From the NCBI GenBank assembly GCA_028671895.1, contig JAPMAC010000207.1, positions 62,001 through 126,000 on the forward strand: a stretch of 64,000 bases of DNA. The letters run 5' to 3'. The DNA comes from Oenanthe sinensis. Taxonomy: Eukaryota; Streptophyta; Magnoliopsida; Apiales; Apiaceae. The translations under genes and the position numbers were made by a program. Below, in pieces: positions 34,856 through 46,900 of the stretch. Numbering within the stretch: the stretch's first letter is position 1; every line of letters begins with the position of its first letter. The notes below the pieces were generated by a model. The model did not search any database. It was not told where the DNA came from and saw nothing but the letters and a program-made list of their open reading frames with translations.

Positions 34856-35385
34856 TGTTAGAAAAGCAAACATTGATGCTGTCAGAGAATATCAAGAACA
34901 TAGTTTATGCTGACATCATCAGAGTTTAAGAAGTTGTCGATAGAGTTTACTCTATCAGAGAATACTCAATCAGAGTTTACTCTAACAGATAATACTCTAT
35001 CAGAGATTATCAACCGACAGATTTTATGATCAGATTTTGTTACAGAAGGAAAGAGACAAATCAGGATTTGATTTGGATAGTGAAAGAGGAATTCAAATAT
35101 AATTATATTACCTTATGGAAGCTATCCTTATCATTATCTGTTTTATAATTGGATTTGTAACTGTGTCTATATAAACACATAATTAGGTTATCATTAAAAA
35201 TCCAATAATTATCATTCTCATAACCTAGCAGCTCTTAAGAACATTGTTTTTCTTGAGAAAGTTTTGTATACAGTTTATCATTAATATAAAACAGTATTTC
35301 TTCTACATACTTGTGTTCTTAGTCGATTATTTGATACTATTATATTCAACCCCCCTTCTATTATAGTCTATTTATCTGGGAAACA
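34856..35385 (+). repeat. D2 3' LTR
   Basis: TGTTAGAAAAGC...GGGAAACA, 530 bp. It differs from the 5' LTR at many positions. It abuts minus-strand C2 ORF3 sequence at 35386. Confidence 0.92.
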
Positions 35386-37120
35386 ACACTTACTACCTCC
35401 TATAGTTCTACCAGTATTAATGCATCCAATTTATCATTAAGAAAAGTCATAGCATGGATTGAATTGATGGCCTGGGTAAAAGTCAATTGAAAGTGATCCT
35501 ACAGTTCCCTTTCAATTTTCTGATAATGAGAGCCATTAAGTTGATTCAATCTACTCTAGTAGGCTGGATAGATATATTTTTTGGCCACCTTCCCTAAATT
35601 ATGGACAAGATGATCAACCACCTTCCTTGGAAGAGGCTGAATATTGGAAATCCATTCAATGACTGTCCTGTAGGTAATTTCATTTTCCCAAATTGCTTCA
35701 TAGTTAAAGGCTGGTTGCTCAACCTCAGCTTCTAGCTCAACAACAGACTCCGACTCTCTCATTGTGTGGATCTTAACCCTTTTAGCTTCTTTGATTTTGG
35801 TTTTTCAAAGTCTAGCACACCAAATGCCTTGAGAACTGCATTAGTCCTGCCTTTTATGAGTCTTACAGCTTGAGTTTGTAGTGAAGAGTTGAAGAAATAG
35901 CTATATAGATTTGTGACTGCATCCTGTGCAGAGAGATGTAGCACCTCATCCATCATCTTCCTTAGGATCTCATAAGTAGAAAGAAGATACAAGACTTGTT
36001 GCGGTGTCTTGTAGGATTCAAGATCTTCAATTGCTTCTACCAAAGGATAGAGAAACAATAGCACCTCATCAGTTGGAGTAATGATAGAGTCAATGAAACA
36101 TAAGGCTTCTTCCTTTGGCATTCATTCCCAAAATGTCTCATGATCAGAGTCTGAAGGTAGTCTAGACTCTGTCTCAATATTAGACTGATTCAGGAACTTT
36201 TTGTTTTTCAGAGTCTATCTCTGCAGGAGCCTTGTGAGAATCTATTTCCTGCAAAACAAGGTTAATAATAATACTAATCTTGTGTGTGTGTGATGAATAA
36301 GGCTTCTTCAACCTTTTTTTACTCTTTAGCAAAAGATTTCTCAGAAAACTCAATTTAAGAATCCTGAGATGTATCCCTAGGTGTTTCAGAGTCTACAGCC
36401 TTTTGAGAGTCTGCAGTCTTAGTTATGAGGTTAGATTCAAGTGCCTCAAGACTATCTTTTATTAAAGACAGTCGTTCAACATCTTGTCTCTTATGGGGGT
36501 TGAGCTCTTCATCATTTTTCTCATCTATAAGCCTTGTTTGAATCAATCTCCTCCTCTTTACAACTGGTACATTTGGAGAGACACCAGAGGTTGGTTTTCT
36601 GGATTTAAGTTTTTGAGATTGTTTGATTGAAGGGGATTTGGCTACTTGAGTAGGTGCAGGGGGACTCTCCATTACTTTTTCCTCCACCATTTCACCACAA
36701 AAGAAAGAAGAATTGTAGATAGAAGGTTTGTAGGTTGAGAGTTTTACCTGCATTACCTGTAGATACACCATGGCAGGTAAACTCTTTTTCTTGTCATCAA
36801 TTCTCTTGATGTCAAAGAATAGCCTCATTTGCTTCTTGTAGGCCTGCACACAACAATCATCTGCCAACCTAGTTGAAAATTCATGAATGAAGTGGTTGAG
36901 GAGAATCATCAGAAATCTATGATAATAGACTTTCTTCTTCCCCTCTTGCACATTGTTTAATTTAGATCCCATTTGAGTGAGCAATATATCATCGATATTG
37001 ATCACTCTATCAAATAAGAGACTCTGACCAAATTGATAAGTAATAAAAGTAATAGCATCAAAGCCACTACACTTACCAGTGAAGCATTTAGCAATTTGAT
37101 CAAAGAAAAAAGATCATTCG
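35386..37120 (-). pseudogene. C2 ORF3, middle part (left of C1)
   Basis: Minus-strand continuation of the ORF3 that starts at 50769 and is split by C1. Reading from 37120 down: FFFDQIAKCFTGKCSGFDAI, then LNNVQEGKKKVYYHRF, LADDCCVQAYKKQMRLFFDI, VMQVKLSTYKPSIYN, KPTSGVSPNVPVVKRRRLIQ, then LSAQDAVTNLYSYFFNSSLQ and YEAIWENEITYRTVIEWISN. C1 has the same segments at 45270-46600. Frames change near 36355 and 36120. It ends at 35386 at the D2 LTR; the ORF3 tail and the C2 3' LTR are missing. Confidence 0.88.
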
Positions 37121-37881
37121 TGTTAGGAATATATTCATTTGATGATGTACAAAATACTAGAACATGGTCTAGATTAGTTTATCTATAATAAGTCTTTCTA
37201 GTCTCTGAAATGTATAATCAGAGTCTAGATAGTCAACATCATGTTACTTGTACTTAGAAGAATTTCTGTAGAAAGTGAAACCAGAGTCTGCATGAAGATC
37301 AGAGTCTGGAAGGTGATCATAGTCTATAGACTATCAGAGTCTACATGTAATCAGAGTCTGAAGATCATCAGAGTCTAAAGGATTCAGAGTCTATACAGTT
37401 AAAGTTAAATTTGGAAGAGGATCACAGGAATGGAAAGTCTTCGAAGATCAAGATAAATATATTGCAGATATGCTATGGGAAAGAAAGAGAATTCTAGAAG
37501 GAAACTGTCAACTAATAATTAGGAATTCTATTCCTATTGTAATTTATCTTTCTGTTATTAGTTGATAGGTAGCTCTCTATATAAACTCTATGTAACCTAA
37601 TTGTAAAAGTGTGGAAAAAAGTCGAAGCAAAATTTGTCTGAGTAAAATTTTATGAGAGCATAGAGATAGAGAGAGTTGCTGTGATAATCACAGAGAAGTT
37701 TCTTGGGTTTGTGTACACCCTAGGAGAGTTTTGTATTTAATCATCAATAATACAAACAGTACTTATTCATATCTTTGTGTTTGATCTTTGTTCTTAATTC
37801 ATATCGAATTTGATTTTAAAATCAGGTAGAAAAGACACACAAGTATTCAACCCCCCTTCTACTTGTGCAACTGGGAAAACA
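37121..37881 (+). repeat. C1 5' LTR
   Basis: TGTTAGGAATATATTC...GGGAAAACA; TATA box CTATATAAAC at 37577-37586. Confidence 0.95.
37207..37405. promoter_or_regulatory. CAGAGTCTA motif cluster in C-family U3
   Basis: Seven CAGAGTCT copies in ~200 bp (TCAGAGTCTA, CCAGAGTCTG, TCAGAGTCTG, TCAGAGTCTA, TCAGAGTCTG, TCAGAGTCTA, TCAGAGTCTA), plus a CATAGTCTA variant next to TAGACTATC. They lie 170-370 bp upstream of the TATA box. The 3' LTR has the same cluster (49660-49840). Confidence 0.62.
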
Positions 37882-37918
37882 ATTGGTATCAGAGCCTAAC
37901 GTTTAAAATCGATCAAAG
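37882..37918 (+). other. C1 primer binding site and short leader
   Basis: TTGGTATCAGAGCC directly after the LTR, then ~20 bases to the gag ATG at 37919. Confidence 0.9.
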
Positions 37919-40183
37919 ATGTCTGGAAACAAAGATGGCAATTCTAAGATTCCTATACTTAAGAAAAACGAGTTCACCCACTGGAAGGTTAAGATGCTGC
38001 ACCATCTGGAAGCAACAGACCCTGACTATCTTGACAGGATTAATGCGGGACCCTTTGTGCCCTTAAAAATTGTGCCTCAAATCAACGTGGAAGGCAAAAT
38101 AACTGAAGAACACCTCGTTGATAAACCAAAGTCTGAATGGACAAAAGAGGACAAGGAAAATGTCCTTAAGGAGGCAAAAGTAAAGAACATTCTCTTAAAC
38201 AGTTTGGATTCTGTTCTAACTAACTGTGTCATATCATGCAAGACTGCTAAGGAGATGTGGACAAAATTTGAGGTGCACTGTCAAGGGACTAAAGATGTCA
38301 AGAAGAATGCTAGGTCTTTGCTAATTCAAGAGTATGAGTACTTTGAAGCAAAATCTGGAGAATCTATCACTGAGATGTATGATAGGTTTACAAAACTCTT
38401 GAATGAAATGGTTATGCTTGGTAAGGTTTATGATTCTGAAGATACAAACACCAAGTTTCTGAGAGCACTTCCTGAAGAGTGGGACAATAAGACTACAGCC
38501 ATAAGGGAAGCTAGAGATTTGGATGAACTAACTCTAGAAGAATTGTATGGCAGACTCAAGACATATGATTTGGAGATGCAACAGAGAAAGATTAAGAAGT
38601 CTGTAAAGACAAAATCTGTGGCACTCTTGATGGATTCTGAGAAAGAACAACAGGAACAACCCATAGAAGCAAGAATCAAGGATTCAAGAAAGAAGGGTAA
38701 AGCTGCTGTGGAGTCAGAGTCTACTGACACAGACTCTGATTCTGATGAAGAGTTTGATCTAAGTCAAATGATGGCTATGTTTGCTAAAAATTTCAAAAGA
38801 ATGAAATTCAACAAAAGAACTGGCAAATTTAGCAAAAGGCCATCATTCAAGAAGGAAGATGAGAAGGTTGAGAAGAGTAAGAGTACAATAATCAAACTTG
38901 ACAAAGCAAAGGTCAAATGTTTCAACTGTGGAATATTGGGGCACTTTGCCAGTGAATGCAGAAAGTCAAAAAGTCAAGGAAAAGGAAAAGCATTTCTATC
39001 AACAGGAAAAGATTGGGCAGACTCAAGCTCAGAGGATGAAATTGATTATGAAAATCTAGCATTGATGGCATCCTCCTCAAGAAAATCACAGTCTCCCAAA
39101 GAACCCTCATCTCCTAAAACTCAGGTATCAATCTTTACTCCTGAATCCTTAATTAATTTAGACTCTGATGGCATAGAGATTGTGAAAAGTGAGGTTAATA
39201 AAATAATGACAACATGTAGGTCTCTCACTAGTGAAAGTGAAAGGTTGAGAGAAGAAAAATTTAACCTTAACTAAAAGGAATGGTCATTTAGAGTCTGAGT
39301 TATTATTAATGGAACAATACAAAAAGGATTCTGAGAAATATAGTCATAACTACACTGAAATTTTGAAAGCCTATGACTATGTTAGGAAAGAACTAGAAGA
39401 AGAAAGGCTTAAGTTTAATGTTTGGACAGACTCTGGAAGAAAAGTTCAAGAAATTCTCAATAATCAAAACGTGTGTCAAACTGCTGGTCTAGGCTATGAC
39501 AAGAGTCAAGGCAAAAGACCTATTGTTGAGAATGATAACAATGAAGAAGCTAACAAATTTAATAAGACTAAAGACAAAAGTACATTTGTTCCTATTAAGT
39601 TTGTGATCCCTAAAGAAAAATCTGAAACCACAAACTCATCTGTCAATAGTCCCCCTGTTGTTGACAAGAAGACAGATGAAACAGGAGAAAATAACTCTAA
39701 GAAAAATATTAACATAGGGTACTTGTCTAAGTCTAAGTTGAAAGAAAGGCTAGAGAACTTATCAGAGTCCACCAAAACTAGGAGAAATAGGAATGGTAAG
39801 GAAGGCATTAATAAGACTAATAATTATCAAAAAGATCCTAATGCTCCTAGAAAGAAGTGTTATAGATGTGGCAACCACAACCATTTAGCTATAGATAGTA
39901 AAACAAAAATTGAGATGAAATCAGAGTCTAGCCCTTCTCAGACTCTGAAAAGTCACTACATACCACAGAAACCTTGTTATCACTGTGGTAGCATATTTCA
40001 TTCTATTTATATGTGTAGGGACTATCATGATTTGTATTACAATTTTTATGAGCTAAAATCTTCAATTGATAAAAGTTGGTATGACACTGTTAAGACTCCA
40101 CCAGATTCTAGAGCAACAAAAGAGACAGGTAAGCCAAAGGTGAAAATTGTTAAGCCTGTTTCTCCTAAAATTAGTAGAAAATG
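37919..40183 (+). pseudogene. gag: C1 gag (one frameshift)
   Basis: MSGNKDGNSKIPILKKNEFT starts the frame right after the leader. Codons 1-451 are open: gag core (HWKVKMLHHLEATDPDYLDR, EYEYFEAKSGESITEMYDRF, LYGRLKTYDLEMQQRK), acidic Ser patch (ESTDTDSDSDEEFDL), and knuckle CFNCGILGHFASEC (~38918-38960). At ~39272 the frame is lost in the coiled-coil part. It resumes at about 39275-39309 in another frame and runs to 40183 with two more zinc-like motifs, CYRCGNHNHLAID (incomplete) and CYHCGSIFHSIYMC. Apart from this shift, gag is intact, about 755 codons. Confidence 0.92.
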
Positions 40184-40193
40184 ATCCAAAACT

Positions 40194-40240
40194 GTTTGGG
40201 TCCTCAAAACATCTAACTAGTTACTTTATGTATGCAGGGA
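40194..40240 (+). other. C1 gag-pol junction (-1 register, GCAG|GG)
   Basis: GTTTGGG begins at 40194 and TATGCAG|GGAACC ends its AG at 40237, 44 nt, 2 modulo 3. An ATG at 40232 is in the pol frame (MQGTRVKK), so internal initiation is also possible here. In D2 the same codon is TTG. Confidence 0.5.
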
Positions 40241-43200
40241 ACCAGGGTAAAGAAAGTAACCCTAATCCTGGACAGTGGATGCTCAGGACATATGACTGGA
40301 AAGAAATCCCTACTTACAGACTTTGAGGAAATGGCTGGCCCAGAAGTATCCTTTGGAGATGGCAACAAAGGACAAACACTGGGATATGGCAAGATTGTAC
40401 TTGGGAATGTCATCATTGAACAAGTAGCTCTAGTTGATGGCTTAAGGCACAATTTAATAAGCACAAGTCAACTTGGAGATAAAGGTTACCATACTGGCTT
40501 TGACAACAAAGAGTGTCTTGTGACTCACAAAGAAACAGACATTGTGGTTTTCAAAGGACACAGACATGGTAACATTTATGAAGCCAGCTTGGAGGATTGC
40601 ATAAACAGTGAAGTCACATGTCTATACAGCAAGGCCTCAACTGAAGAAAGCTGGAAATGGCACAAGAAACTATCACACATCAACTTCAAAACACTCAACA
40701 AGTTGGTGAAACAGAATCTTGTAACAGGATTACCACAGGTTGATTTTGTGCAAGATGGACTTTGTGAAGCATGTCAACTGGGAAAACAAAGGAAATCATC
40801 CTTCAAGAGCAAGACAATTAACACCATTTCTGAACCCTTTTATTTATTGCATCTTGATTTATTTGGTCCAGTAAATGTTATGTCAATTAACAAAAATAAA
40901 TATACTCTTGTTATTGTAGATGATTTTACAAGATTCACATGGGTTTTCTTTCTACATTCAAAGGATGAAGCTTCACAACACATAATAGACCATATCACTT
41001 TTCTGGAAAGAAAATCAAAGAAAATAGTAAGAATTCTGAGGAGTGACAATGGTACTGAATTCAAGAATTCAATCATGGAGGACTACTCTGCATCAAAGGG
41101 AATTACTCAACAATTTTCTACGCCAGGAACTCCTCAACAAAATGGAGTTGTGGAAAGAAAGAATAGGACACTCATAGAAGCTGCCAAAACAATGTTGGCA
41201 GAGTCTAAGCTGCCAGTATATTTTTGGGCTGAGGCAGTCAATACAACATGTTTCACTCAAAACTGCACTCTAATAAACATGCATGGAAAGCCTCCCTATG
41301 AAATGATAAAGGACAAGAAGCCAAGTGTGAAACACTTTCACATTTTTGGATGCAAGTGTTATGTACTGAAAGTACATCTTGAAAATCTATGCAAATTTGA
41401 AGCCAAGGCAGATGAATCAATTTTTCTTGGATATGCATCGAACATAAAAGAATTCAGAGTGTTTAATCTCAGAATCAAAATTGTTATAGAATCTATTCAT
41501 GTTGCATTTGATGATAAAAAGTATACAGGATTGCAGGATGAGTCAGAGTCTACTAGACTAGAATTTGAAAATCTAAAAAGTTCTGAGATAAATGAAGAAG
41601 AAGAGGATGAAGACCCTAAAATAAATCCTGAACCAACACAGGAACCTGCACACTCTGAGGGGGAGCCAGAAAATTCAACTCCAAATAATTCAGAGTCTAA
41701 CAGGTCAGAGTCTATCCAGACAGAGTCTAGACAGACAGAGTCTAACTCATCAGGGTCTGGATCAAGCAACTCTGAACTCTTGTCAGAGTCAAGCAATTTA
41801 GGGGGAGCCTCTTCATTTGAATTTCACTCAAATACAGAAAATGCAAATGACTTAGGGGGAGCTTCAAGTTCAAGAACCAATCTTCCACCTGCTAGAAAAT
41901 GGACAAGGAATCACACTCCTGACTTGATAATTGGTGATCCTGAGAGTGGTGTACAAACAAGAACAACCATTCAAAATGAATGTCTTTATAGCTGTTTTCT
42001 CTCAAAGAATGAACCAAAGAAAATTGAGGAAGCCTTGCAAGACGCTGATTGGATTATTGCAATGCAAGAAGAATTGAATGAATTTGAGAGAAATAATGTG
42101 TGGAAACTTGTACCAAGACCTAGAGATAGATCAGTGGTTGGTGCAAAATGGGTGTACAGAAACAAACTTGATGAGAATGGAACTGTAATCAGAAACAAAG
42201 CAAGGCTAGTTGCAAAAGGATACTCACAGGAGGAAGGAATTGACTATGATGAAACTTTTGCACCAGTAGCAAGATTGGAAGCTATTAAAATGTTTCTAGC
42301 CTTTGCAGCTCATTCAAAATTCAAGGTGTATCAGATGGATGTGAAAAGTGCCTTCTTAAATGGAGAATTGGAAGAAGAAGTCTATGTGGAGCAACCACCA
42401 GGATTTGTTGATCCAAAGTTTCCTGATCATGTTTACAGGTTAGACAAGGCACTATATGGATTGAAGCAAGCACCTAGAGCATGGTATGAAACTCTTTTAA
42501 AATTTCTTCTTGAAAATGGATTCACAAGAGGTACCATTGACAAAACTCTCTTTATTAGAAAATGTAAAGGTGATATTTTGCTTGTCCAAATTTATGTTGA
42601 TGATATTATATTTGGATCTACTAATGATAAACTCTGTGAAAAGTTTAGTCAACTAATGCAGTAAAATTATGAAATGAGCATGATGAGAGAGTTGAACTTC
42701 TTTTTGGGGCTTCAAGTCAAACAGAATGATGATGGAATTTTCATCAATCAAACAAAGTATGTGAAAGAACTATTAAAGAAGTTTGATATGCAAGACTCTG
42801 CAACTGCTAAAACTCCCATGTCTACAGCCACTAAGCTAGACACAGATTCAAAGGGTAAGAAAGTTGACAACACTAGCTATAGAGGTATGATTGGCTCATT
42901 GCTATATTTAACTGCTAGTAGACCAGATATAATGTTTGCAACTTGTCTATGTGCTAGATTTCAAGCTGACCCTAGAGAATCATATTTAATAGGTGTGAAA
43001 AGAATTTTTAGATATCTCAATGGGGCACAAACTTTTGGACTTTGGTATCCTAGAGAGTCAGATTTTTCACTAATTGGCTATTCAGATTCTGACTATGCAG
43101 GATGCAAAGTAGACAGGAAAAGCACAACAGGACAATGCCAGTTTCTTGGAAACAGATTAATTTCTTGGTTTAGCAAGAAACAACAAACTGTATCCACCTC

Positions 43201-43538
43201 AACAGCTGAGGCTGAATACATTGCAGCTGGAAGTTGCTGTGCTCAAATTCTGTGGATATATGAGAAATTAATTACTTGATTATGGACTAAAATTCTCAAA
43301 TATTCCTATGTATTGTGATAATACTAGTGCTATTAAAATTGCAGAGAATCCAGTCCAGCACTCCAGAACAAAGCACATTGATGTCAGGTATCACTTTATT
43401 AGAGAACACGTTGAAAATGGTACTGTGACACTTCACTATGTTCCAACTGACAGACAGATTGCAGACATTTTGACAAAACCACTTGATGAGTTTACCTTTC
43501 TCAGACTGGTAGGTGAATTAGGTATGTTAAATATGTAA
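40232..43538 (+). pseudogene. pol: C1 pol: protease, integrase, RT, RNase H (one stop, one frameshift)
   Basis: Open for 810 codons to 42661, then TAA at 42662-42664, then the same frame to 43279, then a +2 insertion at ~43257 (TGGATATATGAG for TGGATGAG), then RNase H in frame 43308-43538. Protease DSGCSGHMTGKK. Integrase HHCC (KLSHINF ... CEACQLGKQRK) and DDE (VDDFTRFTW, SDNGTEFKN, NGVVERKNR). Linker 41540-41820 is full of CAGAGTCTA. RT has NKARLVAKGYSQEEGIDYDE, YRLDKALYGLKQAPRAWYE and catalytic YVDDIIFGST. RNase H has GYSDSDYAG, STAEAEYIAAG and the C-terminal TDRQIADILTKPL. Only two lesions separate it from an intact pol. Confidence 0.95.
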
Positions 43539-43992
43539 GTGATCAAAAATTACAAGAAGCAAGGTATGTACTTTAATTATAGTCCCTGTCTTAACACACT
43601 GTGATTAATTATTATTGCAATATTTTATTTGGTATTTTACCTTGACAGAGTCTAGTTTTTAGACTCTGACGAGTCTGTAGACTCTGAGAGTCAATAGACT
43701 CTGAGAAAAATATCGCCTAGACTCTGAAACGGTTAAAATTCGCGCCTGCGGAGTCTGATTGCATTTAAAATGTTCAAATGATTTGAAATAGGCGGTAACA
43801 GTTATCTTTTGACTGGAGACAGGCTGTAGACTCGTGTGTATTGTATACAACTTGAACAAAATAGAATTTTTCATACAATTTACTCACTTGTTTATTGCAA
43901 TTGATTTCTACGGCAAAAATATTCATAGAGCTTTTTACGAACCCTAGCTAATTTCTTCAAGCTTTTCCATCACTTTCCACTCAACAACTTTA
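43539..43992 (+). promoter_or_regulatory. C1 pol-ORF3 spacer with TAGACTCTGA cluster
   Basis: Non-coding. AGAGTCTA at ~43647, then TAGACTCTGA at ~43660, 43678, 43695 and 43718 and GAGTCTGATT at ~43751. Most are inverted relative to the U3 copies, as in D2. About 240 bp lie between the last motif and the ORF3 ATG at 43993. Candidate internal promoter or protein-binding region. Confidence 0.55.
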
Positions 43993-46900
43993 ATGGCTGC
44001 CGTTTCTACTGTCATGAGGGGACCCAAGGCGATTGCTTTCACATTTGGGGATTTTGATTTCATGACTACAAATCATGTTGCTGCTCTTGGAGATAAGAAA
44101 GGAGTAGATGTTGACTAATTCCCAATGATGGATTTCATGGAGCAATCTGAGCTCAGTTACATTCTGAAAGCATCTCCAGTGATTCATATGGATGCTATCT
44201 CAAAAGCTTGGAGTTCTGCACAGGTCGTTGATCCTTCTCAGGATCAACCAGGTAAAATAATGTTCACCTTTGGCTTGACTACATTTGATGTCACTGCAGA
44301 TGTGCTTAATATGTAATGCAAGATTGGAAGTCCAATAGTAATCCTCAGGTTATATAACTAGGATTTATATTGCAAATGCCAATTGCTTTAGCTTACCATT
44401 GGTAATTGACGTGGCCATAGTCCTGCATAGTTGTGGTGTTGGTGGCATTGTGATGGATTATGATGATACTGTCAGCTAGTTTTATCAAAACCTAAGCATA
44501 ACATATATGAGAATCTCTTCTACAGCTTTTAGAATGTATTGATGGTGTTGGTTATTGACAGTCGTTTCCCTTTGACAGTTTTCATAATGTATCATGGTGG
44601 CGGATAGAAGCAGCTTGAACAATAAAGTTGGAAGATTGAAGGTGCCGCAAGTCAACTGTTCATCTACCTTCTGTTATAGTTTAATGTTAGTTGCAATGAC
44701 ATTTTGGTAACTTTTTCGTGGTATGAAGAGCTTGTATTATCCGAATGTGATGTGAATACTATTTTATATAGAAGTTTATGTTATTAAGTTATGTTGGAAT
44801 TATAGTATCCGGTTCACTTGAAAAAATAACTTCTCATGCTTGTAACATGCTGCATTTGAATCTTTATGCTAGCTAGCTAGGATCTGGTTTATTGCGCTTG
44901 TGTGTGCACTCTATGTTAATTGTTCTTGTTTAATGTACAGAATATGATGAGTTGGCAAGGGTTTTTTCCTGTGCCAGCATGATGTGCAAGATCTAGGGTT
45001 TTCACTATTTTTTGCCAACTGCATTGTCACTGTTCTCATTTAGTATAGTAGGATGACGAGTTTGGCAAGGGGTTTTTTTCCCTTTGGATTACTGTCAGTG
45101 TCAGTGGAAAATAATCAGGACTCTAGAATTTTATATACTTCGAATCCCACAAAATGCTACGACATAGAGGCATGTTTTAAAATACCTCTCAGAATATGCT
45201 AAAGACTCCCCTCTTCTTGTTTTTTTTGTAGTACTAAATTGTACAGTATAAAAAAAATCACTTTTATGATTCTCCTCAATCACTTCATTCCTGACATGTC
45301 AACCAAGTTGGCAAATGATTGTTGTGTGCAGGCATACAAACAGCAAATGAGGATATTCTCTGACATTAAGAGAATTGATGACAAGAAGAAGAGTCTACCT
45401 GCAATGACATATCCACAAGTAATGCAGGTAAAACTCTCATCCTACAAACCTTTTATCTACAATGCTTCATTTTTTGGTGGTGAAATGGTGCAGGAACAAG
45501 TAATGGAGAGTCCCCCTGCACCTACCCAAGTCACCCAATCCCCTTCAATTATACAATCTTCCAAACTAAAATCCAAAAAGAAACCAACCTCTGGTGTCTC
45601 TCAACAGGCACCAGTTGTAAAGAGGAGAAAATTGATTCAATCTAGGCTTATAGATGAGCACAGTGATGAGGAGCTCAATCCACTAGAGAAGCAAAGGAAG
45701 GTCATGATACACTTGATTCTAACCTTCAAGCCAAGTCTGTAGACTCTCAAAAGGCTACAGACTCTGTAAAACCTAGGGAAGCACCTCAGGATTCTCACAT
45801 TGAGTCTCCTGAGAAATCTTTTGCTCAGAAGTACAGAAGGTTAAGGAAGGCTTATTCTGCACACACATAAAAGCCTGTTATTATTACTAACCCTGTTTTG
45901 CAGGAAACGGATGCTCCCAAGGCTCCTGCAGAGCCAGACTCTGAAAGCAAGAAAACACCTGAACCAGGGTCTAATGTTGAGTCAGAGTCTAGACTGCCTT
46001 TAGACTCTGATCATGAAACATTTTGGGAAGGAATACCATTGGATGAAGCCTCATGTCTAATTGATGAGATCATTACTCCAAGTGATGAGGCACTGCTATT
46101 CTTATATCTTTTGGTGGAATCAGTTGAAGATCCAGGGCAATATCAGACTAAATCTCAAGTCTTGGATTTTCTTTCAACCTATGAAGCCCTAAGGAAGAGA
46201 ATGGAATAGGAGCTACAAATGTCTGCACAGGATGTGGTCAAAAATCTCTACAGCTACCTATTCAACTCTTCATTCCAAGTACAAGCAGCTGGGCTCATAG
46301 AAGGCAGAACAAATGAAGTTCTCAAAGCACTAGGTGTGCCAGACTCTGAACAGCAAATCACAAAGAAGCCTAAAAAGCTTAAGGTCCACAAAAGGAGAGC
46401 ATCAGAGTCTGTTGCTGAGTTGGAAACTGAGATTGAGCAACCAGTTTTTAACCATGAAGCAATTTGGGATAATGGAGTTACCTACAGGACAACCATTCAA
46501 TGGATCTCTCAAGTTCAACCTCTGTCAAGACAGGTGGCTAACTATCTTGTCCATAATATAGGTACAATTGCCAACAAATACATCTATCCAACCTACCAAA
46601 GTAGACTGGATCAATTCAAGGGCACATATTTTCAAAGAGTAAGAAGGGAACTGCAGGAACTCTTCAATCTCACAGATGCCTAGGCAATCAATGCAATCCA
46701 TCTAAGGGCCTTTCATCACAAGTTGGATGCATTTATTCTTGAAGAACAACAGGAGGTAGCTGGTGATGCAAGGCAGTTGGAGGTTGGGACTAGTGCACCA
46801 GTGGTGACTAGTGATAAAGATGTTCGGTCTGCCTCACCCACACAAGAACCACCTAGTCAGAGGTTGGGTGATAGTGGGGCAGGGGAGTATGCTGTTGGGT

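Larger units (their letters stand above)
23393..35385 (+). mobile_element. D2: full-length, decayed D-family copia with ORF3
   Basis: 12.0 kb: LTRs of 529 and 530 bp, PBS TGATATCAGAGC, gag, pol, spacer, ORF3 and polypurine tract. Many frameshifts and stops. The two LTRs differ at many sites, and the flanks differ (GCACC at 23388-23392, ACACT at 35386-35390). The left side lies in G, the right side in the minus-strand element C2. This suggests a hybrid of two D insertions. Confidence 0.88.

Noticed and set aside
44313..45262. Naming a host gene in the C1 insert
   Set aside because: No frame is long or recognisable enough; only its foreign character is supported.
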